Source: Anaerolineales bacterium (lineage in GTDB: Bacteria; Chloroflexota; Anaerolineae; Anaerolineales; Villigracilaceae). Taken from it: 64,000 nt of DNA. Below, one piece after another: positions 17,076 to 26,725 of the stretch. The stretch is taken from assembly GCA_014860745.1 (NCBI GenBank), contig JACZJC010000074.1, positions 62,001-126,000 on the forward strand, read 5' to 3'. How positions within the stretch are numbered: the stretch's first letter is position 1; the number at the start of each line of letters is the position of its first letter. A program made the position numbers and the translations under genes. Under the pieces are notes generated by a model. The model was not told the origin of the DNA, did no database searches, and saw only the letters and a list, made by a program, of their open reading frames with translations.

Positions 17076-17627
17076 TTAGAACGAACTGAAGACGGCCCAA
17101 AGGCTGGCGAACACCCCGATCAAAATCGGCAGGACAGTGATGACGATGATGAACATCACGAAAGCCGTAATTCCGCACCCCAGCCACATGGACCATTTCG
17201 TGACCGACTTGGCCGTGTCGGCATAGCTTGCCATGATCGGGGCGATCTGAACGGAGGTGTAAGCGGAGCCCGGGGTGAATTCATAAGTTTGCGCGCCAGC
17301 CAGGGCTTCCACGGTATACCGCGCATCCGATTCTCTCACGCTGGCAAAACTCATATACTTCTTGATGGCTTCGTCTTTTTTTTCACTTTGAGCCAGCTGC
17401 ACGACCTCGGACCATTGCGATCCATACCCCATCACTGCGCTCATGTCCATGCCGTTCAACAAACCTCCCTGCATTTGCTTCTGGTTTGGATCTGGTTTGC
17501 GCAAGCTTTCAGGAATCATCACAGCATTCCCACAATAAGGACACTTGATCGTGCTTTCCCCGCCGGGCGGGTCGATGGGGCCGCCGCAAGCCGGGCATTT
17601 CAATAATCTCATTGTATAACTGGACAT
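17076..17627 (-). CDS. Zinc-ribbon membrane protein, function unknown
   Basis: Protein of 183 aa. The N-terminus has a zinc ribbon with two CxxC knuckles: LLKCPACGGPIDPPGG and IKCPYCGNAVMIP. A helical middle follows, then a strongly hydrophobic C-terminus (about 150-183, ITAFVMFIIVITVLPILIGVF) forming one long or two short membrane helices. GGAGGAG precedes the ATG. The zinc ribbon would face the cytoplasm. No function can be assigned. Confidence 0.75.
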   Translation of the reverse strand: MSSYTMRLLKCPACGGPIDPPGGESTIKCPYCGNAVMIPESLRKPDPNQKQMQGGLLNGMDMSAVMGYGSQWSEVVQLAQSEKKDEAIKKYMSFASVRESDARYTVEALAGAQTYEFTPGSAYTSVQIAPIMASYADTAKSVTKWSMWLGCGITAFVMFIIVITVLPILIGVFASLWAVFSSF

Positions 17628-17768
17628 AACTCCTCCGATTTGGCAATGGGCGCATTATACGCCTGATGGCGGCTCTTTGCAGGGTTCCCATTCGTACTAC
17701 TTTTTGACGATTACCGATACACCTGCTTGGTGTAGAATCAAACTCACCAACCCAAGAGGAGAAACTTC

Positions 17769-19742
17769 ATGACCGAGCAATTTTCATTCGGCGGTGAGAT
17801 CGTTTGGAAGCCAACCCCGGAGCACATTGAACACGCAAACCTGACAGCCTTCATGCGCTTGCATGGAATCGAGGATTTCGATGAGCTCATGCGCAGGTCA
17901 ACAAGCGATGTGGCCTGGTTTACAGATGCAGTCTTTAAATTTCTCGACATCCAATTCCATGAACCATACATGGATATTGTCGACCTCTCCGAAGGTATTC
18001 AATTCCCAAAGTGGTGCGTGAATGGCAAAATGAATATCGTCCATAATTGCGTGGATAAATGGGTAGGGACAGGGTTTACCCCCGTCCAACTTGCCCCTGC
18101 CCGGAAAGCAATCGTCTTCGAGGGCGAAGAAGGAATCACAAAAACACTCACCTACGAAGAACTTTATAAAGAAGTGAATAAAACCGCAAACGCGCTTCGC
18201 TCGCTTGGGCTGGGTAAGGGTGATGCCATCGGCATCTTCATGCCGATGACCCCGGAGATCGTAATCGCCCTGCTCGCCATTGCAAAGATTGGCGGAATCA
18301 TCCTTCCGCTTTTTTCAGGTTATGGCGCGGGTGCCATCGTCTCGCGTATGGTGGATGCGGACGCGAAGGCACTCTTCGCCGCAGACGGTGCCTTTCGGCG
18401 GGGCAAAGCCGTGGAGATGAAATCCATTGCAGACGAAGCCGCCGAACAAATCCCCACGTTGGAACATATGATCGTTTTGAAACGCACCGGGCAGGATGTG
18501 AACATGAAAGAAGGACGCGATCATTGGTGGTCGCTTCTGACCGCGCCCCAGCCTGATTCTGCGACGACGGAGATCACCTCCGCTGAAGACCCGTTGATGA
18601 TCATCTACACTTCTGGAACGACAGGCAAACCAAAAGGCGCATTGCACACGCACTGCGGATTCCCGGTCAAAGCTGCGCAGGATATGGCCTTTGGCACGGA
18701 TGTCCATTCCGGTGATGTCATTTACTGGATGACCGATATGGGCTGGATGATGGGACCGTGGCAGGTCTTTGGCAGTCTGTTGCTGGGGGCGACGATGTTC
18801 ATTTACGACGGCGCACCAGATTTTCCTTCGCCGAGTCGATTGTGGGAATTGGTGGAGAAGCATAAGATCAATCAAATGGGTGTTTCGCCGACCTTGATCC
18901 GTTCCTTGATTCCGCATGGCGATGAGCATTTCAAGAAGCATGATCTTTCCTCGTTGAAATGCTTCGCATCCACCGGCGAACCGTGGAATCCAGATCCCTG
19001 GCTGTGGCTCTTCGAGAGAGTGGGCGAGGGTAGGCGGCCCATCATCAATTATTCCGGTGGGACGGAAATCTCCGGCGGTATCGTAATGGGCAATCCGCTA
19101 TTGCCTTTGAAACCATGTGCATTTTCAGCGGCGTGCCCCGGTATGGATGCGGATGTGGTGGATGAAAATGGAAAACCCGTGCGGAATGCCGTTGGTGAAC
19201 TGGTCATCAAAGCGCCATGGATCGGGATGACGCGCGGATTTTGGAAGGATAACTCACGCTATCTGGATGTGTATTGGTCGCGCTGGGAGAATATCTGGGT
19301 GCATGGCGATTTTGCCGCAATTGACAATGATGGGCTGTGGTACATTCTTGGCCGCTCGGACGATACGATAAAGATCGCGGGGAAGCGGCTGGGTCCTGCC
19401 GAGGTGGAGTCCATTTTGGTGAGGCATGCAGATATTGTCGAAGCGGCGGCCATCGGGGTTCCGCACGATGTCAAAGGGAGTGAATTGGTCCTTTTCGCAG
19501 TGACCAGGCCCGGGGTGGAACGAAGCGATGCGCTTCGTCGACAACTGCATGAGATGGTCGTCGCTGAAATGGGCAAGCCGCTCGCCCCGAAATCCATCCT
19601 GTTCGTTTCGGACCTGCCGAAAACCCGCAACGCCAAGGTGATGCGGCGCATGATCCGCGCGGCGTATTTGGGTTTGGAACTTGGTGATACTTCATCACTG
19701 GTTAATCCACAGGCGGTGGATGAAATAAAAGGGTTGGGATAG
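17769..19742 (+). CDS. AMP-forming acyl-CoA synthetase (acetyl-CoA synthetase-like)
   Basis: Adenylate-forming ligase of 657 aa that activates a carboxylate with ATP and transfers it to CoA. Motifs: P-loop-like IIYTSGTTGKPKGALHTH, the aromatic-gate region MGWMMGPWQVFGSLLLGA, FASTGEPWNPDPW, YSGGTEISGG, VHGDFAAIDNDGLWYILGRSDD with the hinge Asp, and the C-terminal LPKTRNAKVMRR whose Lys is the adenylation (and usually acetylation-controlled) residue. The length and GTEISGG fit the acetate/propionate synthetase branch, but substrate specificity is not certain. It has its own upstream gap of 141 bases, and an AGAGGAG ribosome site. Confidence 0.92.
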   Translation: MTEQFSFGGEIVWKPTPEHIEHANLTAFMRLHGIEDFDELMRRSTSDVAWFTDAVFKFLDIQFHEPYMDIVDLSEGIQFPKWCVNGKMNIVHNCVDKWVGTGFTPVQLAPARKAIVFEGEEGITKTLTYEELYKEVNKTANALRSLGLGKGDAIGIFMPMTPEIVIALLAIAKIGGIILPLFSGYGAGAIVSRMVDADAKALFAADGAFRRGKAVEMKSIADEAAEQIPTLEHMIVLKRTGQDVNMKEGRDHWWSLLTAPQPDSATTEITSAEDPLMIIYTSGTTGKPKGALHTHCGFPVKAAQDMAFGTDVHSGDVIYWMTDMGWMMGPWQVFGSLLLGATMFIYDGAPDFPSPSRLWELVEKHKINQMGVSPTLIRSLIPHGDEHFKKHDLSSLKCFASTGEPWNPDPWLWLFERVGEGRRPIINYSGGTEISGGIVMGNPLLPLKPCAFSAACPGMDADVVDENGKPVRNAVGELVIKAPWIGMTRGFWKDNSRYLDVYWSRWENIWVHGDFAAIDNDGLWYILGRSDDTIKIAGKRLGPAEVESILVRHADIVEAAAIGVPHDVKGSELVLFAVTRPGVERSDALRRQLHEMVVAEMGKPLAPKSILFVSDLPKTRNAKVMRRMIRAAYLGLELGDTSSLVNPQAVDEIKGLG

Positions 19743-19829
19743 GTTGGCCGCCCCGGGAACTTCGAAAATCTGCGGCGCGTTTTTCTTTTATAATAAAAGG
19801 GACTTGTTTTTGCAGGAAAAGGAGATTGA

Positions 19830-21593
19830 ATGAAAAAAGCTCGATATGTGATGTTTGCATCCATGCTGATACTGACTTTTATAATAACGGCATGCGGTGC
19901 AACGCCCACCCCACAATTGGTCGTCGTGACGGCAACTTCGCTGCCGCCCACGGAGGCGCCCGCTGCGGCCCCAACCCCGACCCTCGAACCGATCGATCTA
20001 TCCGGGCCGAAAAGCGGGTCAGCGATGAAGTGGGTGGATGGAAGTACTCTGGTCTATATCCCGGCAGGAGACTTCACCATGGGGGATGGGGTTAATGCGC
20101 TGGCCCATAATGTGACTTTGGATGAATACTGGATCCAGCAAACAAAAGTCACCAATCGCATGTATGAACAATGCTTGAAGGTCGGAGCGTGTACAACTCC
20201 CACCCAGGTGTTGGGCGGACCCGTTTTTAGCAACCCGGAATTTGGAAGCCACCCGGTTGTAGGCGTGACCTGGGCGCAAGCCCAGAACTATTGTGCCTGG
20301 ATTCAAGGCGGGCTGCCGACAGAGGCGCAATGGGAAAAGGCCGCGCGCGGCACGGGTGAGAATGTCTATCCCTGGGGAAATAACGCCCCCACCTGTAATT
20401 TGCTAAACTTTACCAATTGTTACGAAACCACCAGCGGGGTGGAATCTTTCGCGGCGGGAGCCAGCCCCTTCGGGTTGTTGGATATGGCGGGCAATGCCTT
20501 TGAATGGATCGGCGATTGGTATGCGGAAACCTATTACGGCAATTCGCCTCTCGCCAACCCCACCGGCCCTGAAAGCGGACAATACCGGGTTGTGCGCGGC
20601 AGTTCCTTCGAAACGGATAACAGCCAGGTCGCTTCTACAATCCGCCGTTTCAATGAGCCGGGCGATAGTGAGAGGGACACCGGATTCCGGTGCGTTGTCT
20701 CCGATCCCCAGCCAATGGCTCCATACTGTCAGCTTTCGGCTTTCATCCCCACCGGAGTGAAAGTAGCAAGCAGCTGCCAGCTGCCTGAAGGCGTGGTGAC
20801 CGACCAATATTGCGCACAGGGAGAGACCTATGCCAAGGTTAACCTATCTTTTGGATCAACCTGGAGAGTACGGGGGACCCGCCTGATCTGTACGGAAGCA
20901 ATTAGCGGCGGAATCCGCCAGTTGACCTGCGCCGGCCCGGAGACGATCGAATCGACCAATGAGGTCGTGGTTTGTAACCCGGCCTGCTCGAACAGCACTC
21001 TGGTGGAGGGGGTCAGCCCTGCATGCGACTCGGGTTATACACTCGACCCATCCACCGGCATGTGTAACTACACTCCGATCCTCGGGCAGGCCGGTGTTGC
21101 GGGATGTCCCGTGGGCTATTCAATGATGGAACGCAGCGGCCAGCAGACCTGCGTTATCAACAAGGACGCGAACGGTTTTTGCCCGGCCGGCTTATATTTC
21201 GATGACCTGGCAGGCATGTGCGCGCCAGCCAATGGAGAGACGTCTGCGCCCTATGGCATCGATAATTCCTCGCTTGCCGCTCAAACCTATGCGGGATGCG
21301 CAGCGGGTTATACCTACAATGAAGGCTTCCAATGCTGCCAGACGTTGACGGGCGGAACCTACCCCGGCTGTGCGCCCGGGACCGTGTTCAATTCTGAAAT
21401 GGGAGCCTGCATTCCCTCAGCGACGGAACTTAGCGGAGAGGGATGTGTTACGGTCCGTGTGACGACAGTGAAGTGCAGTGAGCCCGTGGATACCTGCGGT
21501 CAACATAGCGCCAGCGAATCCCGCTGTATAGCAAATTTCTGTTCATGGGACGAAAAGAATAATCTTTGTTTAATGCCGACACCACGGCCTTAA
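19830..21593 (+). CDS. Lipoprotein with formylglycine-generating-enzyme-like (SUMF1) domain and Cys-rich C-terminus
   Basis: Exported lipoprotein of 587 aa. The signal peptide ends in the lipobox ITAC (Cys22). A Thr/Pro-rich linker follows, then an FGE-sulfatase domain (about 70-290) with PAGDFTMGDG, GLPTEAQWEKAARGTGENVYPWG, LLDMAGNAFEWIGDWY and FRCV. The remaining roughly 290 residues are rich in Cys, Gly and Ser, in repeated short modules such as CPAGLYFDDLAGMC and CAPGTVFNSEMGACIP, which suggests a disulfide-rich extracellular structure. Such SUMF1-like lipoproteins usually lack the catalytic Cys pair and act as binding modules. The gene is followed by a strong terminator and then a paralogue. 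Confidence 0.88.
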   Translation: MKKARYVMFASMLILTFIITACGATPTPQLVVVTATSLPPTEAPAAAPTPTLEPIDLSGPKSGSAMKWVDGSTLVYIPAGDFTMGDGVNALAHNVTLDEYWIQQTKVTNRMYEQCLKVGACTTPTQVLGGPVFSNPEFGSHPVVGVTWAQAQNYCAWIQGGLPTEAQWEKAARGTGENVYPWGNNAPTCNLLNFTNCYETTSGVESFAAGASPFGLLDMAGNAFEWIGDWYAETYYGNSPLANPTGPESGQYRVVRGSSFETDNSQVASTIRRFNEPGDSERDTGFRCVVSDPQPMAPYCQLSAFIPTGVKVASSCQLPEGVVTDQYCAQGETYAKVNLSFGSTWRVRGTRLICTEAISGGIRQLTCAGPETIESTNEVVVCNPACSNSTLVEGVSPACDSGYTLDPSTGMCNYTPILGQAGVAGCPVGYSMMERSGQQTCVINKDANGFCPAGLYFDDLAGMCAPANGETSAPYGIDNSSLAAQTYAGCAAGYTYNEGFQCCQTLTGGTYPGCAPGTVFNSEMGACIPSATELSGEGCVTVRVTTVKCSEPVDTCGQHSASESRCIANFCSWDEKNNLCLMPTPRP

Positions 21594-21598
21594 CCATC

Positions 21599-21632
21599 AA
21601 ATCCCGCAGGGTAAAACCTGCGGGATTTTTTT
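21599..21632 (+). terminator. Rho-independent terminator
   Basis: Perfect 10-bp stem ATCCCGCAGG / CCTGCGGGAT with loop GTAAAA, followed by a T-run, 6 bases after the stop of the first FGE-like gene. Confidence 0.93.
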
Positions 21633-21726
21633 ATGACTTATGGGTGATGATGAAGCGGATGCGAAAGCAAAACCGCAGGATTATAATTTTATAACTTGCA
21701 GGCAAGCTTTGACCAAGGAGAATGAA

Positions 21727-23355
21727 ATGAAACGCCGAATTAAATTATTTTCACTCATTATCTTGATTTCCCTTGTATTTTCGGCTTGTAATATGCCGGG
21801 AGAAACCACAGCAACCGAACCCATCCCAGACCCTGCCACTGCGCCGCCGTCTGCGGCTACGCAGCCGCCCACCGCCACGGAAACCGCGGCACCCAACCTG
21901 ATCAGCGTGGATCTCGCAGGTCCGCAAATGACCCTGGGTTCCAAATATACCTATGTAGATGGTACGGTTCTGGTGGCCGTGCCCGGCGGTCCATTCATCA
22001 TGGGATATAACTTTGCCGATAATCCCAAACGGGAGGTAACGATTGGAGATTTCTGGATCTATAGCACCAAAGTAACGAATAGCCAGTACGCTTTGTGTGT
22101 GCAATTGGGCAAATGCTCGCCTCCAAAATCGGAAGACAGCCCCACGTACGATGATTCTCGTTATATCAAGTATCCCGTAACCGGCGTCACCTATTCTCAG
22201 GCTGCGGATTATTGTACGTTTGTCCATGGCCGCCTGCCCACCGAAGCAGAATGGGAAAAAACCGCACGCGGCCCGGAAGGGAATCTCTTCCCATGGGGGG
22301 ATGGAGGGCCTTCCTGCAATTTGTTGAACTATAAATTCTGTGTGAGCAAGACAACCTGGGTCAATCAATACAAGGATGGCGTTAGCTACTACGGCGCATT
22401 CGACATGTCCGGCAATACACGCGAGTGGGCGGCGGATTGGTACAGCCCAACCTACAACGTTGAATCGCCTGTGCCCGATCCGCTTGGACCGGAATTGGGT
22501 GAGAAACGCTCCGTGCGCGGAAGCAGCTATCAGGACAGTGCCGATCCGTCCCTGTCGGCACATCGCTTCTCTCTGGACCCGAATCAGACTCTGCCCGATT
22601 TGGGCTTTCGCTGCGTTGTAGAGGATCCCACTTACTTTGCCCCCTGGTGCGAGCAATTGATCTATGTGGGTGCGGGAATCGACGGTTCCCAACCCAATTG
22701 CGCCCCGACGATCAAGTGTAATGATGTTTCCATTTCCCAGGCTCCCAACTGCACCGAAAATTTCACCCCTTATACCATCGTGACCTTTAATGCCGCAAAC
22801 ATTCCCCCGGATTCATTTAGTTATGAGTTGGCGGGTTGTTCTCAGGACCCCGAAGGGAATGGCAGTGTGAATAAATTTCTTTGCTACCCCGGTGATGTCG
22901 GACCTGCAACTACGACAGGTTCCTGCACTGTGACAAGTTCCGATAGCTGTGGAAGCTGCCCGGCGAATTACAACAAAGTGGGGGATACCTGCAAATGGGA
23001 CGGCAGTAGCACGGGTGGAGCCGCCTGCCTGCCCGGCTCGACCTTTGACCCTGTGGCCCAGTGTTGCACTTCAAACCCTGGTTTTGGAACCGATTTTGGC
23101 GTTTGCCCCGCCGGCACATATCCGCTGGACGGCGCCTGCGTGGACTCTCCCGATGCTGTTCTGGATACTGCCATACAGGATGTGCTCTTTGGGAAATGTA
23201 GCCCACCGGTGATTGTGACTCGAATCCCTGGCGGCGGAGATGATCCAAATACTGGTGGATGTGTCGAGCCTGCGGACGGATGTCGTAAAATAACTGGCGG
23301 CCAGGCGCCATATTGGAATCCTGCTTCCTGCTCATGCGAATCGGCGCCTCCGTAA
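21727..23355 (+). CDS. Second lipoprotein with FGE-like (SUMF1) domain and Cys-rich C-terminus
   Basis: Paralogue of the preceding gene, 542 aa. Lipobox FSAC (about residue 20), Thr/Pro/Ala linker, and an FGE domain with GGPFIMGYNF, RLPTEAEWEKTARGPEGNLFPWG, MSGNTREWAADWY and LGFRCV. The C-terminal 240 residues are Cys-rich with CPAGTYPLDGACVD-type modules, ending in a C-x4-C-type tail. The start was set at MKRRIKLF because AAGGAG lies before it and this gives a proper signal peptide; the longer frame adds 29 residues without one. The tandem arrangement with the upstream gene suggests duplication. It ends in the intergenic repeat region. Confidence 0.87.
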   Translation: MKRRIKLFSLIILISLVFSACNMPGETTATEPIPDPATAPPSAATQPPTATETAAPNLISVDLAGPQMTLGSKYTYVDGTVLVAVPGGPFIMGYNFADNPKREVTIGDFWIYSTKVTNSQYALCVQLGKCSPPKSEDSPTYDDSRYIKYPVTGVTYSQAADYCTFVHGRLPTEAEWEKTARGPEGNLFPWGDGGPSCNLLNYKFCVSKTTWVNQYKDGVSYYGAFDMSGNTREWAADWYSPTYNVESPVPDPLGPELGEKRSVRGSSYQDSADPSLSAHRFSLDPNQTLPDLGFRCVVEDPTYFAPWCEQLIYVGAGIDGSQPNCAPTIKCNDVSISQAPNCTENFTPYTIVTFNAANIPPDSFSYELAGCSQDPEGNGSVNKFLCYPGDVGPATTTGSCTVTSSDSCGSCPANYNKVGDTCKWDGSSTGGAACLPGSTFDPVAQCCTSNPGFGTDFGVCPAGTYPLDGACVDSPDAVLDTAIQDVLFGKCSPPVIVTRIPGGGDDPNTGGCVEPADGCRKITGGQAPYWNPASCSCESAPP

Positions 23356-23422
23356 TGGATTTAAAAATACCCATGGATGAGCGTGTATATTAAGTAGTTA
23401 CAGAATTGTAAATTATTCCCGT

Positions 23423-23587
23423 ATTCTCTACCGTACATCCGTCATTGCGAGCCGCCGCTTTTGCCCTTTGGCGGCGAAGCAATCTCCCGTCAAGGTGGAG
23501 ATTGCTTCGGGCGAAAGAGCATCGCCCTCGCACATCGTCCCCGAATGGGGAATGACGGAATTTACTCGTATTTTTACGGTAGAGAAT
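23423..23587. mobile_element. MITE-like palindromic element with 13-bp terminal inverted repeats
   Basis: The 323 bases between the second FGE gene and the propeller protein gene hold no gene. They contain an element bounded by perfect 13-base inverted repeats ATTCTCTACCGTA (23423-23435) and TACGGTAGAGAAT (23575-23587). Inside is a second inverted pair (CCGTCATT / AATGACGG) and the GCGAAGCAATCTCC / GGAGATTGCTTCG hairpin shared with 12058-12150. A clear target-site duplication was not found. Confidence 0.55.
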
Positions 23588-23595
23588 TCTCGTAT

Positions 23596-23642
23596 AAACA
23601 CAAAACAGTCCCGAGGCAAAAGCTTGGGACTGTTTTGTGTTT
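23596..23642. terminator. Bidirectional terminator between convergent genes
   Basis: 17-bp perfect inverted repeat (AAACACAAAACAGTCCC and its complement) with loop GAGGCAAAAGCTT and T-rich flanks on both strands. It lies between the rightward FGE-like gene and the leftward propeller gene. Confidence 0.85.
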
Positions 23643-23677
23643 AATCTTCCATGCCGCCCTGATTGCAACGAAGAATA

Positions 23678-25243
23678 CTATTCACTTCCATTAGAAATAT
23701 ATCGAACCCTGAATAAATTCTGCACAGTGGATACATACGCAACTCCCTGCTCCACATCCAGCGAGATCGTGCGGATCCACGGGCCGATATAGAAGCTGGC
23801 GATTGGCTTGTAGGTGTTCATGTCGATTACCTGAAGCCGGTTATTGATGAAATTTCCGACCAGCAGGAGATTCCGTTTAGAGTCGAGGGTCAAGGTACGG
23901 TCGCCGAGGCTGGATTTGATCTCACCTTTAAGTTCAAGGGTATCCGCATCGTAGCGCAGGATGGCTCCGTCCAAAGGCGATGCGACCAGCAATTCGTTTT
24001 TCGCCGGATCGAACTCCATCCGGTCCGTTCCCGGACTTGTGTCGGTTTGAGCGATGGTTTCATGGCGGGCCATATCCCAGGCAACCAGGTATGTATCTCG
24101 AAAGGAATTGAAATATAGCCGCGGCTCTTGGGGATGAAAAACGAGATACGCTGTCGGAATTACTGGGAAATCGATGGTGGCGAGGATTTCCCCGTCGCTG
24201 CGGTTTAGCATCACGAAAGGCGTACCAATCTCACGGTCCGCTTCGGAGGCGATGATGATGGCGTCCAGTCCGCGATTCCACTTCACCCATACATCACCCG
24301 GTGAAAGATATTGCCCTGAGCTCGTCGCAGGGCCGGTCACGGGTATAGAGCGGGTTACATCCAAGGTAAGCGCGTCGATGTAAAGCAATTCCTGCGTGTC
24401 GGCTTTGTAGATATACAACTCCTGCAGATCCGGGTTGAATCCAAAGCTTTGTGGTTTCCCAATTTTTGTCTTCGACCGGTTTGGCGGTTGTTCAAGATGA
24501 TTCACATCATAAGCGAACAAATAACTCTTGCTGTGTCCAACCGCGTACAATAACCCGTGCTTTGCGTTGAACTCGATCCAGTTGTAACTGCCATCAGCGA
24601 ATTTTTCCACGGCCGGGCTGGCGTGCATTTTTTCGCCGAGGGTTAATATCCGTTGATTATTGTACGGCGTCAGTAAAAATATCCAAAAGGCCGCAGCGAG
24701 AATAATGCCAAATATCCATGACCATTTTGGTAAGGAACTACCGGGCTTGAGTTTTCCCGTCAACCAGGCAAGATATGCTTGCGGGAACAAGGCCTCACAT
24801 AACCCAACACCTGCAAGGAAAACAAAATTTAGAAACCCGTTCCTGGAAATTCTTATGAGCCAGGATTCAGGAAGGGTGTTGATTGCAAGGATCAGCACCA
24901 CAACCCAGGTGTTGGTCAATGGGTTTGGAATTAAAAGGAAGACGGCGAAGGAAATATAAATTGCAGAAAAAGCCCAGCCAAGCAAAAATAGATATCTCCA
25001 AATGCTGGAAGCAATCCATTTCCCCGCCAGCCAAAATCCCGCGCCAAGCAAGATCACACATCCGAGAAAAAGCATTAACCTTGTGCCGATTGTGCTGGCG
25101 GAGTAAACGGCAAAATCGATCGCTTTAGCCAGCCCGATGCTTTCATCGATTAAAAAGATAATTTCCGAGCGGAAAAAATACAAACCTGCCGCAAGGATCG
25201 GCAGGCGCAGGAGTGCCCAAATGATCAGCCCGGTTTTTTTCAT
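23678..25243 (-). CDS. Membrane protein with C-terminal beta-propeller (YncE/WD40-like)
   Basis: Protein of 521 aa. The first roughly 200 residues hold six or seven hydrophobic segments. The remaining 300 residues repeat a motif of about 45 residues with phrases such as KHGLLYAVGHSKSYLFAYDV, NRGLDAIIIASEADREIG, DPAKNELLVASPLDGAILRYD and LDSKRNLLLVGNFINNRLQVID, typical of YncE/SMP-30/NHL-like propellers, which read out as an extracytoplasmic binding or sensing domain. Ligand unknown. The gene is 6 bases downstream of the amidase gene on the same strand. Confidence 0.7.
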   Translation of the reverse strand: MKKTGLIIWALLRLPILAAGLYFFRSEIIFLIDESIGLAKAIDFAVYSASTIGTRLMLFLGCVILLGAGFWLAGKWIASSIWRYLFLLGWAFSAIYISFAVFLLIPNPLTNTWVVVLILAINTLPESWLIRISRNGFLNFVFLAGVGLCEALFPQAYLAWLTGKLKPGSSLPKWSWIFGIILAAAFWIFLLTPYNNQRILTLGEKMHASPAVEKFADGSYNWIEFNAKHGLLYAVGHSKSYLFAYDVNHLEQPPNRSKTKIGKPQSFGFNPDLQELYIYKADTQELLYIDALTLDVTRSIPVTGPATSSGQYLSPGDVWVKWNRGLDAIIIASEADREIGTPFVMLNRSDGEILATIDFPVIPTAYLVFHPQEPRLYFNSFRDTYLVAWDMARHETIAQTDTSPGTDRMEFDPAKNELLVASPLDGAILRYDADTLELKGEIKSSLGDRTLTLDSKRNLLLVGNFINNRLQVIDMNTYKPIASFYIGPWIRTISLDVEQGVAYVSTVQNLFRVRYISNGSE

Positions 25244-25249
25244 AAAATT

Positions 25250-26617
25250 TTATAACGCCAGAGCGGGTTTCAGCGTATGCCATTGGGTGGCTTGCTGGAA
25301 GGCATAACCCGCCCTCAGCACTCCCGATTCGTTCCATGGCCGTGAAACGATCTGCAGGCCGATCGGCAATCCTTCTTTTGTAAACCCGCATGGCACCGAA
25401 AGCGCGGGCAGGCCGGTCAGGTTGAACGGCGCGGTGAAGCGTGTCAACTGGAGGGCGCGTTCGATTGCATTTTCACCTTCCAGGAACGGCGCGGGGATGG
25501 GCGTGGTGGGAAGAAGGAGGATATCGTATTCATCGAAAAGGATCTCGCATCTTCGCCGCGCTTCGGCCTGGGTTCGCCTTGCAAGCACGTACTCGCTGGA
25601 GGTGAATGCCGCTCCCGTTTCAAGCCGTTGACGCACATCCGCGCCGAACCAGTCCGGGTGTTCTTTCAATCTTTCGCGGTGGAAGGCAGCTCCGTCGGCC
25701 TGAATCATTACAGCGTTGGCTTGAGCTGCTTCCTTGAGAAAGTCCACGTTCAATTCGGTGATGGTGACACCTTGTTCCTCCAAAATCCTGGCCGCCTCAC
25801 GAATGGCATTCAGGATTTCGGCGTCTGTTGTTTCTTCGATGAAATCTCCGATTGCCAGCGCCGCTTTGCGTTCCTTCATCGAGTCTCTTAAGTGACTGGA
25901 ATAATCACCGGGCAGGGTTTTTACCGAAACGGGGTCCTTCTCGTCATATCCACCCATCACTTGCAGCAGCAAGGCTGCATCCTCCACCTTGCGGGTGATC
26001 GGGCCTGCGTGATCGAGATTCCACGAAAGCGGCATTATCCCGCGCAGGCTGACCCGCCCATAGGTGGGTTTGAGTCCGACCACGCCACATAAGGCCGCTG
26101 GGATGCGAATCGAACCGCCGGTGTCGGTACCGAGGGCAGCCATTGCCATGCCTGTGGCAACCGCTACTGCGCTTCCGCCGGACGAGCCGCCGGGCGTGCG
26201 AGTGATGTCCCAGGGATTTTTGCACGCCCCAAAATGCGGATTGTTGTTGGTGACGCCTAATGCAATTTCATGGGTGTTGGTTTTTCCGATGATCTGCCCG
26301 CCCGCTTTTTTTATTTTTTGAACGACGAATGCGTCTTCTGTTGGGATGTGGTCTGCAAAGAATTTCGAACCGCCTGTAGTGCGAATCCCTTTGGTGTAGT
26401 AAAGATCTTTTACGGCAATTGGAATCCCAAATAGCGGCATACTGCCGGAGGGAGGGAGTACGTTCTGATCAGGATTGATGACAGTAATGAACGCATTCAG
26501 CGTCGGGTTGAGTTTTTCAATTTGCCGGTAGCAGGCTGAGGCGAGGTCTGAGGCGTTTAATTCCCTGCTTTTCACGAGGTCGCGCTGGTCTGTTAGTGAT
26601 AAAGTTTCAAGGTTCAT
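25250..26617 (-). CDS. Amidase (GatA-like amidase-signature protein)
   Basis: Amidase-signature hydrolase of 455 aa with Lys70 in PIAVKDLYYTKG, the cis-Ser in GGSSGGSAVAVATG, and the nucleophile Ser169 in GTDTGGSIRIPAALCG. It is shorter than the amidase at 8724 and lacks that protein's N-terminal extension, so it resembles GatA in length. No gatB or gatC is in the window, so it may be a stand-alone amidase acting on small amides rather than a glutamyl-tRNA amidotransferase subunit. It is followed after 6 bases by the propeller protein gene. Confidence 0.88.
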   Translation of the reverse strand: MNLETLSLTDQRDLVKSRELNASDLASACYRQIEKLNPTLNAFITVINPDQNVLPPSGSMPLFGIPIAVKDLYYTKGIRTTGGSKFFADHIPTEDAFVVQKIKKAGGQIIGKTNTHEIALGVTNNNPHFGACKNPWDITRTPGGSSGGSAVAVATGMAMAALGTDTGGSIRIPAALCGVVGLKPTYGRVSLRGIMPLSWNLDHAGPITRKVEDAALLLQVMGGYDEKDPVSVKTLPGDYSSHLRDSMKERKAALAIGDFIEETTDAEILNAIREAARILEEQGVTITELNVDFLKEAAQANAVMIQADGAAFHRERLKEHPDWFGADVRQRLETGAAFTSSEYVLARRTQAEARRRCEILFDEYDILLLPTTPIPAPFLEGENAIERALQLTRFTAPFNLTGLPALSVPCGFTKEGLPIGLQIVSRPWNESGVLRAGYAFQQATQWHTLKPALAL

Positions 26618-26667
26618 ACTTGGTTATTATATCCAAACTGGTATGATTCCCTATAGCCTGTCGGTAC

Positions 26668-26708
26668 TGAAAAAGTAGGCCACGCTTCTTGCGTGGCCTA
26701 CTTTTTCA
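26668..26708 (-). terminator. Rho-independent terminator after fhs
   Basis: 18-bp perfect stem TGAAAAAGTAGGCCACGC with a 5-base loop; the T-run follows on the minus strand, 17 bases after the fhs stop. Confidence 0.92.
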
Positions 26709-26725
26709 ATTGGAATTAACTTGGA

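Noticed and set aside
21751-22692. 313-aa leftward ORF
   Set aside because: Antisense to the second FGE-like lipoprotein; the plus strand has signal peptide and FGE motifs.
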